DNA of 64,000 nt, from positions 1 to 64,000 of the forward strand of contig NZ_CP081966.1 of the NCBI RefSeq assembly GCF_019823065.1, in the 5' to 3' direction. The notes beneath the pieces were generated by a model, which had not been told where the DNA came from, made no database searches, and worked only from the letters and a program-made list of their open reading frames with translations. Position numbers and translations under genes: made by a program. Positions 47,800 to 57,328 of this stretch are shown here, piece by piece (positions within the stretch are counted from its first letter, which is position 1; every line of letters starts with the position of its first letter). This DNA comes from Pseudomonas mosselii (GTDB lineage Bacteria > Pseudomonadota > Gammaproteobacteria > Pseudomonadales > Pseudomonadaceae).

Positions 47800-49254
47800 T
47801 TAGCCTTCGTTCTTGCGAGGCGTTTCCGCATTGCTTTCTCCGGCCAGACCCTCGGCACCTTGTGCGGGGCGTTTCCAATGGCACAGCAGGAGCTGGCTGG
47901 CGTTCGCTTCGGTGATCGATGTGCAAGCTAGATCAGCGGGCAGACCATCCTTGCTGTCTCGCAAGCGCCTGGACAGATAGAACGAGCCATCCCGCGGCCA
48001 CTTGGCAGGATCCTTGATGTTCTCGGACTTCCCGCTGCTGTAAAACTCCGACGAGTATGAGCGGCGGCCAGGATAGATCAGGGGAGCGGAATGAGCAGAC
48101 TGCACATTGAGCCAGGCTTGAACCACATCCCGCTGATTCTGAGGGCGCTCCTCTAGTACCCCGGCGTAGATGATGCCCGCACCGATGATTGGCAACACCA
48201 ATGCGCTCGCAGCGGCAGCCCAGGTGGTCTTCGGGCCAACTTCGCTGACCCGTGCAGACAGCAGCAATGCCCACGCTGGCAGCGCGGGTAGCAGGTAGGT
48301 CCACAGAATGTTGCCTGCAAATGTGAAGAAGACCGGTGTCGCCAAGGCCCACAGCCAGAGGTAGGCTTTGAAGCGCTGCATCGATCCACGCTTGCGGATC
48401 AACAGTGGTAGAAACAAGGCCCATGGCAGTAGCGACAATCCGAGCTGGATCCAGATGCTGCCGTACGGCTTGGCATGAGCACTACCATAGAGGTCCCCTG
48501 CCCAGTTACTGACGACGTAGCGGCTCCAGTGCTCACCAACGAAGAAGTACTCCATGAAGCCGGGCGTTTTCATCTCGGCCGCGACATACCATGGCACGGA
48601 TATACCGAACATGAGTACAAGGCCGCTAATCCAGGGAAGCCTCAGTACCCGTCCCCATTCCTTGTAGATAACGAACCAGGCGAATGCCGGCGCCCCCATA
48701 AGCACCAGGGTCAGCGGCCCTTTGGCAAGCAAGCCCAGCCCGAGACCTGCGAACATCAGGTAGGCATCCGCCTTGCTGGCGCACTTCATCCAACGCCAGA
48801 AACCGTAGCTGGCCAGCAGAATCGAGAACGACAAAACAGGGTCAGTCAGCACAACACCGCTGGAGACCAGGCCAAGTGTGGTGCTGGAAAAAATAATGGC
48901 AGCCCAGATGCCGGCGTTACGAGAAATCTGCTGCGTGCCGAGTTTGATGATGATGAAACAGCTTGCCAGGTGGAGTAGCCACGCTGGGAAGCGCGCAGCG
49001 AACTCGTTAACGCCGAAGACCGTCATGCTCGCGGCCTGGGTCCAGAAGGACAACGGAGGCTTGCCCCAGAACGGTACCCCGTAGTCGAACATGGGCGTGA
49101 TCCAGTCATTCAACTCGACCATCTTGCGAGCCATTTCAGCGTAACGGGCCTCAGATGTGTCCATCAGCGGGTAGATGCCCAGCCCCACCAAACGCAATAG
49201 CAAAATCGAACCCAGGACCCACCACAGCGTCCTCTCGTTCTTCAGGTTCAGCAT
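47800..49254 (-). CDS. ArnT-like membrane glycosyltransferase
   Basis: The 484-residue protein belongs to the PMT/ArnT (GT83) family that moves sugars from lipid carriers to lipid A or other glycans in the periplasm. It has about 11-12 membrane helices; an early periplasmic loop carries the conserved acidic DTSEARYAEMARKM and GVPFWGKPPLSFW. It is shorter than ArnT of the arn operon. It is the third gene of an operon with GtrB/ArnC-like and GtrA-like genes, so the trio likely attaches a sugar to an envelope component; the sugar is unknown. Confidence 0.85.
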   Translation of the reverse strand: MLNLKNERTLWWVLGSILLLRLVGLGIYPLMDTSEARYAEMARKMVELNDWITPMFDYGVPFWGKPPLSFWTQAASMTVFGVNEFAARFPAWLLHLASCFIIIKLGTQQISRNAGIWAAIIFSSTTLGLVSSGVVLTDPVLSFSILLASYGFWRWMKCASKADAYLMFAGLGLGLLAKGPLTLVLMGAPAFAWFVIYKEWGRVLRLPWISGLVLMFGISVPWYVAAEMKTPGFMEYFFVGEHWSRYVVSNWAGDLYGSAHAKPYGSIWIQLGLSLLPWALFLPLLIRKRGSMQRFKAYLWLWALATPVFFTFAGNILWTYLLPALPAWALLLSARVSEVGPKTTWAAAASALVLPIIGAGIIYAGVLEERPQNQRDVVQAWLNVQSAHSAPLIYPGRRSYSSEFYSSGKSENIKDPAKWPRDGSFYLSRRLRDSKDGLPADLACTSITEANASQLLLCHWKRPAQGAEGLAGESNAETPRKNEG

Positions 49255-50231
49255 TTCTTACCCTCGATCGAAGCCATCGAAGGGTGGAGTGACACGGGAT
49301 CTGCCTTGTTGCTGTGCTTCAGGAAATAGAGAGGCCGGCGCTTCACTTCCGCGAGTGTCACGCCCAGGTACTCCCCCACCATGGCGACACCGACGCACAT
49401 GAATGAAGCCATTCCGACGATCAGGTGATGGATGTCGAAACTGCCTGCCACAAGCGACGCAAGCATGTAGCAGATGCTGGAGACGAAAAGACCGAAACTG
49501 ATGAGGCTGAAAATGCGCAGTGGTTTGCGAGAGAAGCTGACGATGCTCTCGATGGCCAGATTGAACAGGCCAGCTGCATTCCATTTGGTGCTCCCGGCAT
49601 GGCGAACAGTGCGATTGTAGGGGAGTTCGATGGTACGAAAGCCTACCCAGCCGATCATGCCTTTGAGAATCCTGGAGCGTTCATCCAGGGCCCGCAGGGC
49701 TGCCAGCGGCGCAGGCCCAATCAATCGGAAATCGCTGACATCGGCCGGCATGTCCACCTTCTCCACCAGGCGCTGCATGACCCAGTAGTAAGCCCGGGCA
49801 CTCATGCGCTTGAACCACGAATCACCGATTCTCAGGTTGCGCTGCATGTTCACCACGTCGTAGCCGCGTTGCCAGTAGTCCACCATGGCCGCGATGAGCT
49901 CTGGTGGATCCTGCAGGTCGACATCAATGAAGATCAGCGCACTGCCACGGGCATGGTCTATCCCGGCGCTCAGTGCAGCCTCTTTGCCGAAGTTGCGACT
50001 CAGGGACAGGCAACGTACAGATGACCCATCCTGATAGTGGCGAAGAATGTCGGCCGTCCGGTCATTACTGCCGTCGTCGACATAGAGGATTTCGCAGGAG
50101 ACGGGTAAGCGCTTCACCACGCGGGTGATTCGCTGGTGGAACTCGGGGATGGTTTCCTCTTCCTGGAAGCAAGGGACCACGATGGTTAACAAGGGATCAG
50201 GGCGCTCGGGAAAGCGATGTAATGTCTGCAT
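49248..50231 (-). CDS. GT2 polyprenyl-phosphate glycosyltransferase (GtrB/ArnC-like)
   Basis: The 327-residue enzyme transfers a sugar from a nucleotide donor to undecaprenyl phosphate. The cytosolic GT-A domain has the start TIVVPCFQEEETIPEF, the DXD-type site IFIDVDLQDPPEL and QRNLRIGDSW, followed by two C-terminal membrane helices (about 235-295), as in GtrB and ArnC. The ATG at 50231 overlaps the gtrA-like gene by 35 bp; a longer frame starts at 50267. It overlaps the ArnT-like gene by 7 bp. Confidence 0.88.
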   Translation of the reverse strand: MQTLHRFPERPDPLLTIVVPCFQEEETIPEFHQRITRVVKRLPVSCEILYVDDGSNDRTADILRHYQDGSSVRCLSLSRNFGKEAALSAGIDHARGSALIFIDVDLQDPPELIAAMVDYWQRGYDVVNMQRNLRIGDSWFKRMSARAYYWVMQRLVEKVDMPADVSDFRLIGPAPLAALRALDERSRILKGMIGWVGFRTIELPYNRTVRHAGSTKWNAAGLFNLAIESIVSFSRKPLRIFSLISFGLFVSSICYMLASLVAGSFDIHHLIVGMASFMCVGVAMVGEYLGVTLAEVKRRPLYFLKHSNKADPVSLHPSMASIEGKKC

Positions 50232-50616
50232 GATTGAATGTCCAAAAACGATGTGCAATGAATCCAAGTGCAGTGAGGCTTAAGGTCACTACGACTTGGG
50301 AGATGAGCGGTGACAGATTCGACTTGATGAGGAACCACATACCCACGCCATTGCCGAAGTTTGTGGTTAACGCGACCAGTGCAAACCTGACAGGCTGAAA
50401 CTTACGAGAGCCATCTGCCACAAAACAGAGCGCCCTATTTCCAATGAAGCTCGCGATTGCGCCAACCATGCCGCCACAGATACTGGCCAGTAACGGAGTA
50501 ACGAATTCTGTCGTAACCAGCAATAGGAACACCGCATAATGGACTCCCGTTGCTATGAAGCCGATCCCCAGATAACGAATCAGTAAGGTAGTAAGAGGTG
50601 GGGTTTGATTTTCCAT
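50197..50616 (-). CDS. GtrA-like flippase
   Basis: The 139-residue protein has four membrane helices of the GtrA family, which flips polyprenyl-linked sugars across the inner membrane. The family block RYLGIGFIATGVHYAVF lies at the start, and the end is FIAHRFWTF-like as usual. The ATG at 50616 is preferred over the TTG at 50622. It heads the three-gene glycosylation operon, and a perfect ColR-type box lies 24 bp upstream. From memory, ColRS controls an operon of this composition in P. putida. Confidence 0.85.
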   Translation of the reverse strand: MENQTPPLTTLLIRYLGIGFIATGVHYAVFLLLVTTEFVTPLLASICGGMVGAIASFIGNRALCFVADGSRKFQPVRFALVALTTNFGNGVGMWFLIKSNLSPLISQVVVTLSLTALGFIAHRFWTFNHADITSLSRAP

Positions 50617-50639
50617 GCCCAAAGCCTATGGAGGCAAAG

Positions 50640-50655
50640 GTGAAAAAATAGTGAG
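50640..50655 (-). promoter_or_regulatory. ColR-type binding site
   Basis: On the minus strand CTCACTATTTTTTCAC fits the recalled ColR consensus (YYNASNNYTTTTTCAC) at every position. It is unusually close to the gtrA-like start, so the mRNA leader would be short. Confidence 0.7.
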
Positions 50656-50873
50656 CTAAATGTAAATGCGTAATTAGCCGAATCTATATATGGTAAGTAA
50701 CAAGTCGGCGCACTAGGCTAGCACGCTACAATATCAGAGGGATTGCCTGAAAATTACGCTTTCGAAATAAAAGCCTTCCGATAACGCATGCATGACCCGT
50801 GGATTACAATGTTGACAAGATAAGGAAACACCGGGTGGCATTGAGATAGATTCCCCGAATTAAGGGGGACCTA
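50656..50873. other. Divergent region between the glycosylation operon and the LysR gene
   Basis: No gene is seen. It contains a CzcR/CopR-type box (50802-50819) near the LysR gene and an AATTAC-type half-site near 50671-50684, next to the ColR box. Confidence 0.5.
50802..50819 (+). promoter_or_regulatory. CzcR/CopR-type box upstream of the LysR gene
   Basis: GATTAC-AATGTT-GACAAG lies 55 bp upstream of the LysR ATG and is nearly identical to the site at 41380 near eptA (shared GGATTACAATG-TGACA). Confidence 0.5.
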
Positions 50874-51842
50874 ATGGTTACACAAAATGAAACATATACA
50901 AGCAGCGTTGTTCCTTACAGCCCTGACATATTGGATGATTTGCCAATTGATGATCAGCTGGCCGTAGAGTTTTTCGCAACAGCACGTTGTGCCAGTTTCA
51001 AACAGGCTGCCCGAGGGCTCAATGTGCCAGTGGTAGGCCTGCGGAAACGCTTGGAGAAACTGGAAGAGCACATTGGTGCTCCCGTGTTTGTCTACAAACA
51101 CAACAAGCTTGCCCTGACCCGCACAGGCGAGAGGGTCAGCCATTACCTGTGCCAGCTCTTCGGCCCAGACGGCCTTGGCAAGTCCGGTGAAAAGGAAGTC
51201 CCCAGGCTTACCATCGCGATCACAGAGCCAGTGCTGAACGACATCGTAAACCGCGATCTAGTCGCCTACGTGCGTGATCATGCCGAAATGCAGCTGGAAA
51301 TCCATTCAGAATGCACAACGCAGATGCTTTCTGAGTGTGAAGTCGATGTGGGTATCGCTTTGGTGAGCCCAGATGATAAAGGCGCGCTTGATCGCCATCC
51401 TACGTATAGGTTTGAAAGGCTTGGCCGGATTGGGCACGCCCTGTTCATTTCCAGCCGCTATTCAAGAAGCGTCACCCTTCCAGTGGAGAGCTTGGATTTG
51501 CACAACTTCATGCTCGTTGTCCCTTGGGATGAAGAGATCTTGGCGGGCTCACGAAAGTGGGCATCGATAATGGCTGAGCATCAGGGCGGTACCACTCGGG
51601 TCAAGAGCTACAACCTATCACGAGGCCTTGTCGTTGGCGGTGCGTGTATTGGAGTGCTGCCCGACTACAGCCGAAAACTGGAGAGAAATATCCTACCCGT
51701 GCCGGGTTTCCTGGACGACCTGGAGGAGAAAGATGTCTATCTTGTTATCAAAACGAAGCTTGTCCGCAATCCGCAGGTTTTGGAAATTCGAAGATTGATC
51801 AAGAAGAGCTTTTTTGATAAGAAGGACTGGCTTGTTCGGTAA
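50874..51842 (+). CDS. LysR-type transcriptional regulator
   Basis: The 322-residue regulator has an N-terminal winged helix shifted by about 30 residues (QLAVEFFATARCASFKQAARGLNVPVVGLRKRLEKLEEHIG) and a periplasmic-binding-protein-like effector domain from about 110. The DNA-binding helix has unusual residues (VVGLRKRL where PSAVSRQI is common) but keeps the spacing. AGGGGGACCTA precedes the ATG. Its targets are unknown; the divergent glycosylation operon and the porin downstream are candidates. Confidence 0.85.
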   Translation: MVTQNETYTSSVVPYSPDILDDLPIDDQLAVEFFATARCASFKQAARGLNVPVVGLRKRLEKLEEHIGAPVFVYKHNKLALTRTGERVSHYLCQLFGPDGLGKSGEKEVPRLTIAITEPVLNDIVNRDLVAYVRDHAEMQLEIHSECTTQMLSECEVDVGIALVSPDDKGALDRHPTYRFERLGRIGHALFISSRYSRSVTLPVESLDLHNFMLVVPWDEEILAGSRKWASIMAEHQGGTTRVKSYNLSRGLVVGGACIGVLPDYSRKLERNILPVPGFLDDLEEKDVYLVIKTKLVRNPQVLEIRRLIKKSFFDKKDWLVR

Positions 51843-52052
51843 CAGTTTTGTTAGGTTTCAAACTCCTCCGTTAACACTACAGAAACACAACTGTCATATT
51901 CGCTTGCAACCTAGTCAGAGTGCTTAGAACAAAGGCATCTTGTTACAGCGGGTGACAACCGTGGCCTGCTCCCATCTGCAAGATAAATTTAGGCCGGCGC
52001 AGGGCGAAATATAACGTCGGTAGCTAAGCACTTAACATACGAGAGGCAAGCA

Positions 52053-53360
52053 ATGATCCGTTCTTCGAACATGCGGGAAAAGCTGTTGGCTGCCGCAATA
52101 ATAGGCACATTTTCCTCGCAAGCATTCTCCGGAACAGTAACCACTGACGGAGCTGACATCGTTCTGAAGACCAAGGGCGGTCTTGAAGTATCGACTTCTG
52201 ACAAGGAATTCAGTTTCAAACTGGGCGGCCGAGTTCAGGCCGACTACGGCCGTTTCGATGGTGTCTTCACCAAGAATGGCGATACCGCTGACGCAGGCTA
52301 CTTCCGTCGCGCCTACCTTGAGCTCGGTGGCGTGCTGTACCGCGACTGGAAGTATCAGCTCAACTACGACCTTTCCCGCAACACGGGCAACGACTCCGAC
52401 GGCTACTTCGACGAAGCCAGCCTGACCTACACGGGTTTCAAGCCGGTGCAACTGCGCTTTGGCCGTTTCTACACCGACTTCGGTCTTGAGAAAGCCACCA
52501 GTTCGAAGTGGACCACCGCCATGGAGCGGAACCTCTCGTACGACCTGGCGGACTGGATCAACGACAACGCCGGCATGGGTGTTCAAGCCACCAGCACCAT
52601 CGCTGACATGGCTTATGTTTCCGGTAGCGTTTTCAGCGAAACCAATAACAACTCGGATGGCGACAGCACCAAGCGCTACAACGTACGTGGCGTGTTCGCA
52701 CCGCTGCACAGTGATGGCAACGTCCTGCACGTCGGTGCTCAGTACGCTTACCGCGACCTCAAAAACAGTGCGGTCGATACCCGGATTCGTTCGCGTCTGG
52801 GCGTCCGCGGTGTAGATACCAATGGCGGCGGCGATGCCGGCACCAACGGCAACCGCATGCTGTTTGGCGGTGCTGCTGCACAAGATGGCCTGTGGAAGGA
52901 CGACTCGGTCTGGGGTCTCGAAGGTGCCTGGGCCACCGGCCCGTTCTCGGTTCAAGCGGAATACCTTCGCCGCAAGCTGAAAGCTGACCAGGCCAACAAC
53001 GACATGAAGGCCTCCGGTTACTACGCCCAGATGGCTTACACCCTGACCGGCGAGCCGCGTATCTACAAGCTCGATGGTGCCAAGTTCGACACTATCAAAC
53101 CAGAGAACAAGGAACTGGGGGCCTGGGAAGTCTTCTACCGCTTTGACGATATCAAGGTCGAAGACGGCAACCTGGTCACCGCGGCGGACCAATCGAACGA
53201 GCGCAAGGCCAAGAGCCACACGGTGGGTGTGAACTGGTACGTCAACGAGGCGGTGAAAGTCAGTGCCAACTACATCAACGTGCGCACCGACAACAACGAG
53301 AACACCGTGGGCGACGACAGCGGCAATGCCATCGTGACCCGCCTGCAATACGTCTTCTGA
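52053..53360 (+). CDS. OprP/OprO-family porin
   Basis: The 435-residue outer-membrane protein has a signal peptide ending SQAFSG, an N-terminal segment with [15 protein letters not shown] and [11 protein letters not shown], and alternating barrel strands ending RLQYVF with the terminal Phe used by BamA. It fits the phosphate-selective porin O/P family. In a metal island it may let phosphate or another anion through, for example for metal-phosphate handling; this is inference. GAGAGGCAAGCA precedes the ATG. Confidence 0.88.
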   Translation: MIRSSNMREKLLAAAIIGTFSSQAFSGTVTTDGADIVLKTKGGLEVSTSDKEFSFKLGGRVQADYGRFDGVFTKNGDTADAGYFRRAYLELGGVLYRDWKYQLNYDLSRNTGNDSDGYFDEASLTYTGFKPVQLRFGRFYTDFGLEKATSSKWTTAMERNLSYDLADWINDNAGMGVQATSTIADMAYVSGSVFSETNNNSDGDSTKRYNVRGVFAPLHSDGNVLHVGAQYAYRDLKNSAVDTRIRSRLGVRGVDTNGGGDAGTNGNRMLFGGAAAQDGLWKDDSVWGLEGAWATGPFSVQAEYLRRKLKADQANNDMKASGYYAQMAYTLTGEPRIYKLDGAKFDTIKPENKELGAWEVFYRFDDIKVEDGNLVTAADQSNERKAKSHTVGVNWYVNEAVKVSANYINVRTDNNENTVGDDSGNAIVTRLQYVF

Positions 53361-53384
53361 TCCCTCTCATCAGTCTGACGTGAG

Positions 53385-53419
53385 AAAGCCGGAAGCGCTC
53401 AACGTGCTTCCGGCTTTCC
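53385..53419 (+). terminator. Terminator of the porin gene
   Basis: GAAAGCCGGAAGC/GCTTCCGGCTTTC with a 9-base loop, followed by CTGTTTC, lies 24 bp after the porin stop. Confidence 0.8.
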
Positions 53420-53658
53420 TGTTTCTGGAGGTGATCAAGCATGGAGCGCCCTCCTCCTACCTGCTTTCGCTTACCGATGACCGCTCTTGCCAAAGCTCGG
53501 CGAATCTGATGTGATTGCCGCGTCGGGCTTTGCATGGTGGCCGTGCAAGCAAATCAAACCTGACTCCTATTCATGATTGAACCTGATTCGACGTCCAGCT
53601 TCGCGTCTAACGGCCCTACAAGCGCAGCTACCCCAACGTCGCTCATTAGGGGATAGTC

Positions 53659-54684
53659 ATGTCTGCAAAAAAGCTGCTTCAACCTCTCGCTGCTCAGCTG
53701 CACGCCTCGTTCTCGGCTTCTGGCCGCCCGTACTCTCATCTGCACCTCCACCAGCTGTTCCACGCGGCCATCGGCTCCGTTGCACCGCAAGTTGCCATCC
53801 AAGACAAGCTGCCAATTCAGGTCTGTCGTGACAACGAGACACGGCAGTACAACCTCTACGCGGCGGTCGAGCGGGCGAAAACGTGCTTAGGATTGACCGA
53901 TCTTCAAGCAGTCGGTGTGGCTGAAGAAGTCATTGAGGTGCTACGAACTGCGGGAATCGGCGTGAACCAGGTTCGCCTGCTCCTTGACCCCTCCTTCAGC
54001 TCGAAGACTCGCAAAAAGGCCTTCAAGGCTCTCTGCAAGAACCTGGATCTGAACGAGCTAGGCGATCGCTTCGTCCCCAAGACTGCCACGTTGGCCATCG
54101 CTGCTGGTATTGCGCCGCCTCCCAAAATGTCGTGGAAGGATCGCTTCGCCCTGGCTGCAAATTCCCCCATGCGGGGGCCAAGCGAGCTCATCAGCATGGT
54201 CAACCGGGATGAGTGTTATCTGTGGGTATTCCCACCGACTGACCATCATGCGACGGCTCCAGCGACGCATGACCGTTTCTTTGGTGAAAAGACCCACCCG
54301 AGCGCAGAAATGGGCATGGGGTTCAGCATCATCGATTCCGGCTGGACCCGCCCCAAGTACCCGCTATCCAGGCAGTCACAAGAGACCTTCATCCAGTATT
54401 CGCTTTCTGCGCCGATGTGGTCCTGGCGCGCACAAAGTGACACCTGGCGCCTGGGAAACATCCTGCGTTCAAGAATCCTTGACGGGGCTCCTTGGCATAA
54501 CGAGCCTCTGAGTGACGTGCTTCCGAGCGGCCTTAAATCCCTGCCCCGGATCTATGGGTGCGAAACCTGCCGAACGCTGTTCATTGAGAATCACAGCGAC
54601 TACCCGGATGTACCCACTCAGTGCCAATGCGGTGAGGCGAGCAGCACGGGTGACCAAAACGAGTCATCTGCTCTCAATAGCTGA
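53659..54684 (+). CDS. Orphan hypothetical protein with C-terminal Cys knuckles
   Basis: I do not recognise this 341-residue protein. It has no signal peptide or membrane helix. The N-half is helical (PLAAQLHASFSASGRPYSHL, VERAKTCLGLTDLQAVG), the middle contains short aromatic motifs (YLWVFPPTDHHAT, FFGEKTHPSAEMGMG), and the C-terminus has C-x2-C (YGCETCRTLF) and C-x-C (TQCQCGE), a likely zinc ribbon. GGGGATAGTC precedes the ATG. A structured RNA and a small gene follow in the same direction. Confidence 0.75.
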   Translation: MSAKKLLQPLAAQLHASFSASGRPYSHLHLHQLFHAAIGSVAPQVAIQDKLPIQVCRDNETRQYNLYAAVERAKTCLGLTDLQAVGVAEEVIEVLRTAGIGVNQVRLLLDPSFSSKTRKKAFKALCKNLDLNELGDRFVPKTATLAIAAGIAPPPKMSWKDRFALAANSPMRGPSELISMVNRDECYLWVFPPTDHHATAPATHDRFFGEKTHPSAEMGMGFSIIDSGWTRPKYPLSRQSQETFIQYSLSAPMWSWRAQSDTWRLGNILRSRILDGAPWHNEPLSDVLPSGLKSLPRIYGCETCRTLFIENHSDYPDVPTQCQCGEASSTGDQNESSALNS

Positions 54685-54690
54685 TTTTCC

Positions 54691-54776
54691 TTACGGTGGC
54701 GGGCTGAGCCCCCCGTTAGGGATTGGCTATGGGAGCGGGATTCGCTCACCCCAAACCTGAAGGCGCCGCCACCTAA
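54691..54776 (+). ncRNA. Structured RNA element (three-way junction)
   Basis: An outer stem GGTGGCG (54695-54701) pairs with CGCCACC (54767-54773) and encloses two hairpins: GGGCTGAGCCC (54701-54711) and GAGCG-GGATT-CGCTC (54733-54747). All three are compatible apart from one shared base. The size of about 80 nt and the CCCCCCG run recall phage C4-type antisense RNAs, but I cannot verify that. It lies just before the small gene at 54812, whose ribosome-binding site follows another short hairpin (GAGC/GCTC). Confidence 0.45.
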
Positions 54777-54811
54777 CCGAGCGATATGAGCTGAATGCTC
54801 GCGGAGTAGAT

Positions 54812-55036
54812 ATGCAAAAGAGTAAAAACAAACAGGACACCCTGGCGGCGATCAATGCGCTTGTCGAGATTGCGTATGATCAGGGATTTGCGGACGGACA
54901 CGGAGTCGGCAATCAAGTCGGTTTCGTAGCCGGTGTCATGAGCCTCAAAGCTGCATTGGCCTGCGGCTTACGGCATGGCTCACCTGAGTGCGGAAAGGCC
55001 CTTGAAAGCCTCAAGCGCATCGGGATCGACGAGTGA
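54812..55036 (+). CDS. Small hypothetical protein
   Basis: A 74-residue soluble protein with a polar N-terminus (MQKSKNKQDTLAAINALVEI) and a Gly-rich middle (DQGFADGHGVGNQVGFVAGV). No family is recognised. GGAGTAGAT precedes the ATG and a strong hairpin follows the stop, both supporting a real gene. It is separated from the orphan at 53659 by the structured RNA, which may control it. Confidence 0.6.
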   Translation: MQKSKNKQDTLAAINALVEIAYDQGFADGHGVGNQVGFVAGVMSLKAALACGLRHGSPECGKALESLKRIGIDE

Positions 55037-55042
55037 GAGAAA

Positions 55043-55079
55043 AGTACGGGTCGTGCGCTGATCGCGCACGACCCGTACT
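55043..55079. terminator. Strong GC-rich hairpin, likely terminator
   Basis: AGTACGGGTCGTGCGC pairs perfectly with GCGCACGACCCGTACT around a 4-5-base loop, right after the small gene. The following TTCTACTTC is T-rich but broken. Confidence 0.7.
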
Positions 55080-55128
55080 TCTACTTCAGGTCATTTCCCT
55101 GCTTAGCTTCATGATTGAAGCTCAGGGA

Positions 55129-57126
55129 TCAGGTGCTTCTGCGGTAGGCCAACAGGCGCAAGGCGTTGAAGACGACCAACAGTGTGGAGCCCTCATGGAT
55201 CGCAACAGCGGCACCAATGCTCAAGCCCATGATGGTGGACGGAACCAGGATGGCCACAATCCCCAAGCTGACGAACAGATTCTGGTGGATGATCGATCGC
55301 GTGTGACGGCTCAGCCCCACCGCAAATGGGAGTTGCCTGATGTCGTCAGCCATAAGCGCGATATCAGCCGTTTCCAGGGCAACATCAGATCCAGCAGCCC
55401 CCATTGCGATACCAACGCTCGAACTGGCCATGGCAGGGGCATCATTGACGCCGTCACCCACCATGGCCACCTTGGCGCTAAGGCGCAGGTTTTTGATGGC
55501 CTTGACCTTGTCTTCCGGCATCAGGTCTCCCCACGCTTCATCTAAGCCAACTTGTTTGGCTACAGCCTCTGCAACGCGGTTGTGGTCTCCAGAAATCATG
55601 ACCATGCGTTCGATGCCCATCTCTCTAAGCTTCTGGAGTGCCTCTTTGGCCCCCTCCCGGGGTGTGTCCAATAGCCCGATAGCGCCCAGATCCTTGTCAG
55701 CACGCCGTACCACCATGGTGGTACGGCCTGACTGACGTAGACGCTCCGCAGCCTCCAGGGCTGCCTTGCTGAGTGCGGGAATACCATTGGTACCGAACAT
55801 CTCGACCTTGCCAATCCAGACGAACTGCCCATCAAGCTCAGCACGCACGCCGCGGCCAATCATGTTGCTCATGTTCTTGGCTTGGAATCGGCGCCGTGTG
55901 CCAATCATCTCTTCACCGTCACGCACAATTGCCGCAGCCAGCGGATGGTCGCTCATCGACTCCACAGCGATGGCGACGTTTAGCAGATCCTCGATCTGCG
56001 TGCCGCCTATGGGTATTACATCGGTGATACGTGGGCGCCCTTCGGTCAGGGTACCGGTCTTGTCGAATGCCATGGCATTCAATGATCCAAGCTCTTCAAG
56101 TGGCGCACCGCCCTTGATCAGCACGCCACCTCGGGCTGCCCTGGCGATGCCAGAGAGAATGGCGCTTGGTGTAGCGATCGCGAGCGCGCAGGGGCTGGCT
56201 GCAACCAGTACGGCCATCGCCCGGTAGAACGAGTCACGGAACGGCTCGTCAAGGAAAATGCCGGCAAATAGCAGCCCGACTACCAGCAGTAAAACCAACG
56301 GGACGAATATGCGTTGGAAGCGGTCCGTGAATCGCTGGGTCGGTGACTTCCTGACTTCGGCTTCACTGACCATCTTGATGACCCGCGCCAAGGTACTCTC
56401 CGTAGAGCGCCGGGTTACCTCAACCTCGATGAGCGTTTCGCCATTGATGGTACCGGCGAAGACTTTCGAGGCTGCATCCACTGCATCTGGCTTGCTGCGT
56501 GCGAGTTCGGCATCAGGAACAGGTTGCTTGTCCACGGGGACGCTCTCACCGGTTACTGGCGCCTGGTTGATACTTGAGGAGCCTACGACTACAAAACCAT
56601 CGGCCGGCAGGCGGTCATTGGGGCGCACGATGACAACGTCACCGGGAACCAGCAGCTCCACGGGCATCTCCACCGTGCCATTTGCTCTGCGTACGATCGC
56701 GGTGGCTGGTGCGAGCTTGGACAGTGCCTCAATCGCTTTCTTGGCCCGCCCCATCGCGTAGCTTTCAAGGGAATGCCCCAGACTGAACAGGAACAGCAGC
56801 AGAGCCCCCTCCGCCCAGGCGCCGATGCTCGCGGCACCGACTGCGGCGAGAAGCATCAGCGAGTCGATCTCGAAGCGTTTCTGACGGATGTTGGTAACCG
56901 CTTCCTTAGTGGTGAACCATCCACCGAACACGTAGGCCGACACGTACAGAATCAGAGGCAGACGATCAATCAGGCCAAGTTTTCCTGCGAGAGCTCCGGC
57001 ACCCAGGAGAGCACCACAGATCAGCGCGAAAATCAGCTCTGTGTTCATTCCAAAAATGCCGCCATGCTCATGGCTATGACCTTCATGCCCGGCTTGGTCA
57101 TCAGGGCGTTCAAGCAAACTCTTCAT
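55129..57126 (-). CDS. cadA: Zn/Cd-type P1B-ATPase (CadA family)
   Basis: This 665-residue pump exports Zn(II)/Cd(II) or a related divalent metal. It has a His-containing N-terminus (HEGHSHEHGG) rather than an HMA domain, SPCALAIATP in place of the usual CPC ion-binding motif, phosphorylation site [11 protein letters not shown] in SDHPLAAA and GDGVNDAPAM. The SPC variant and length fit the short Zn/Cd/Co branch. AGAAGGGACGAG precedes the ATG. It lies between czcCBA and the orphan genes and has no visible CadR-type regulator in the window. Confidence 0.9.
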   Translation of the reverse strand: MKSLLERPDDQAGHEGHSHEHGGIFGMNTELIFALICGALLGAGALAGKLGLIDRLPLILYVSAYVFGGWFTTKEAVTNIRQKRFEIDSLMLLAAVGAASIGAWAEGALLLFLFSLGHSLESYAMGRAKKAIEALSKLAPATAIVRRANGTVEMPVELLVPGDVVIVRPNDRLPADGFVVVGSSSINQAPVTGESVPVDKQPVPDAELARSKPDAVDAASKVFAGTINGETLIEVEVTRRSTESTLARVIKMVSEAEVRKSPTQRFTDRFQRIFVPLVLLLVVGLLFAGIFLDEPFRDSFYRAMAVLVAASPCALAIATPSAILSGIARAARGGVLIKGGAPLEELGSLNAMAFDKTGTLTEGRPRITDVIPIGGTQIEDLLNVAIAVESMSDHPLAAAIVRDGEEMIGTRRRFQAKNMSNMIGRGVRAELDGQFVWIGKVEMFGTNGIPALSKAALEAAERLRQSGRTTMVVRRADKDLGAIGLLDTPREGAKEALQKLREMGIERMVMISGDHNRVAEAVAKQVGLDEAWGDLMPEDKVKAIKNLRLSAKVAMVGDGVNDAPAMASSSVGIAMGAAGSDVALETADIALMADDIRQLPFAVGLSRHTRSIIHQNLFVSLGIVAILVPSTIMGLSIGAAVAIHEGSTLLVVFNALRLLAYRRST

Positions 57127-57265
57127 AACTCGTCCCTTCTGGGGTCAAGGCTTCCAATTGCCCTCTGCAGTTGGGGAGCCGTCTCTGTTGGTTGGCTAAG
57201 ATCTATTGCACGGTTTGCCCGAGCCCAGGCGTTAACATTTCGAAGCTATGGGGTATCGGGCGTAA

Positions 57266-57293
57266 TAAAAAATGCCAGGCACTGCCTGGCATT
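57266..57293 (-). terminator. Terminator of the DUF2790 gene
   Basis: On the minus strand ATGCCAGGCA/TGCCTGGCAT is followed by TTTTTTATTAC, about 35 bp after the stop of the gene at 57329. Confidence 0.85.
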
Positions 57294-57328
57294 TATGAAT
57301 TCTCTAATTGTTCTGTTCAAATCGTTTA

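Noticed and set aside
51891..51909. PhoB-box-like sequence (CTGTCAT) upstream of the OprP-like porin
   Set aside because: Only one half-site matches; the second (CTTGCAA) is weak and misplaced, so PhoB control is not claimed.
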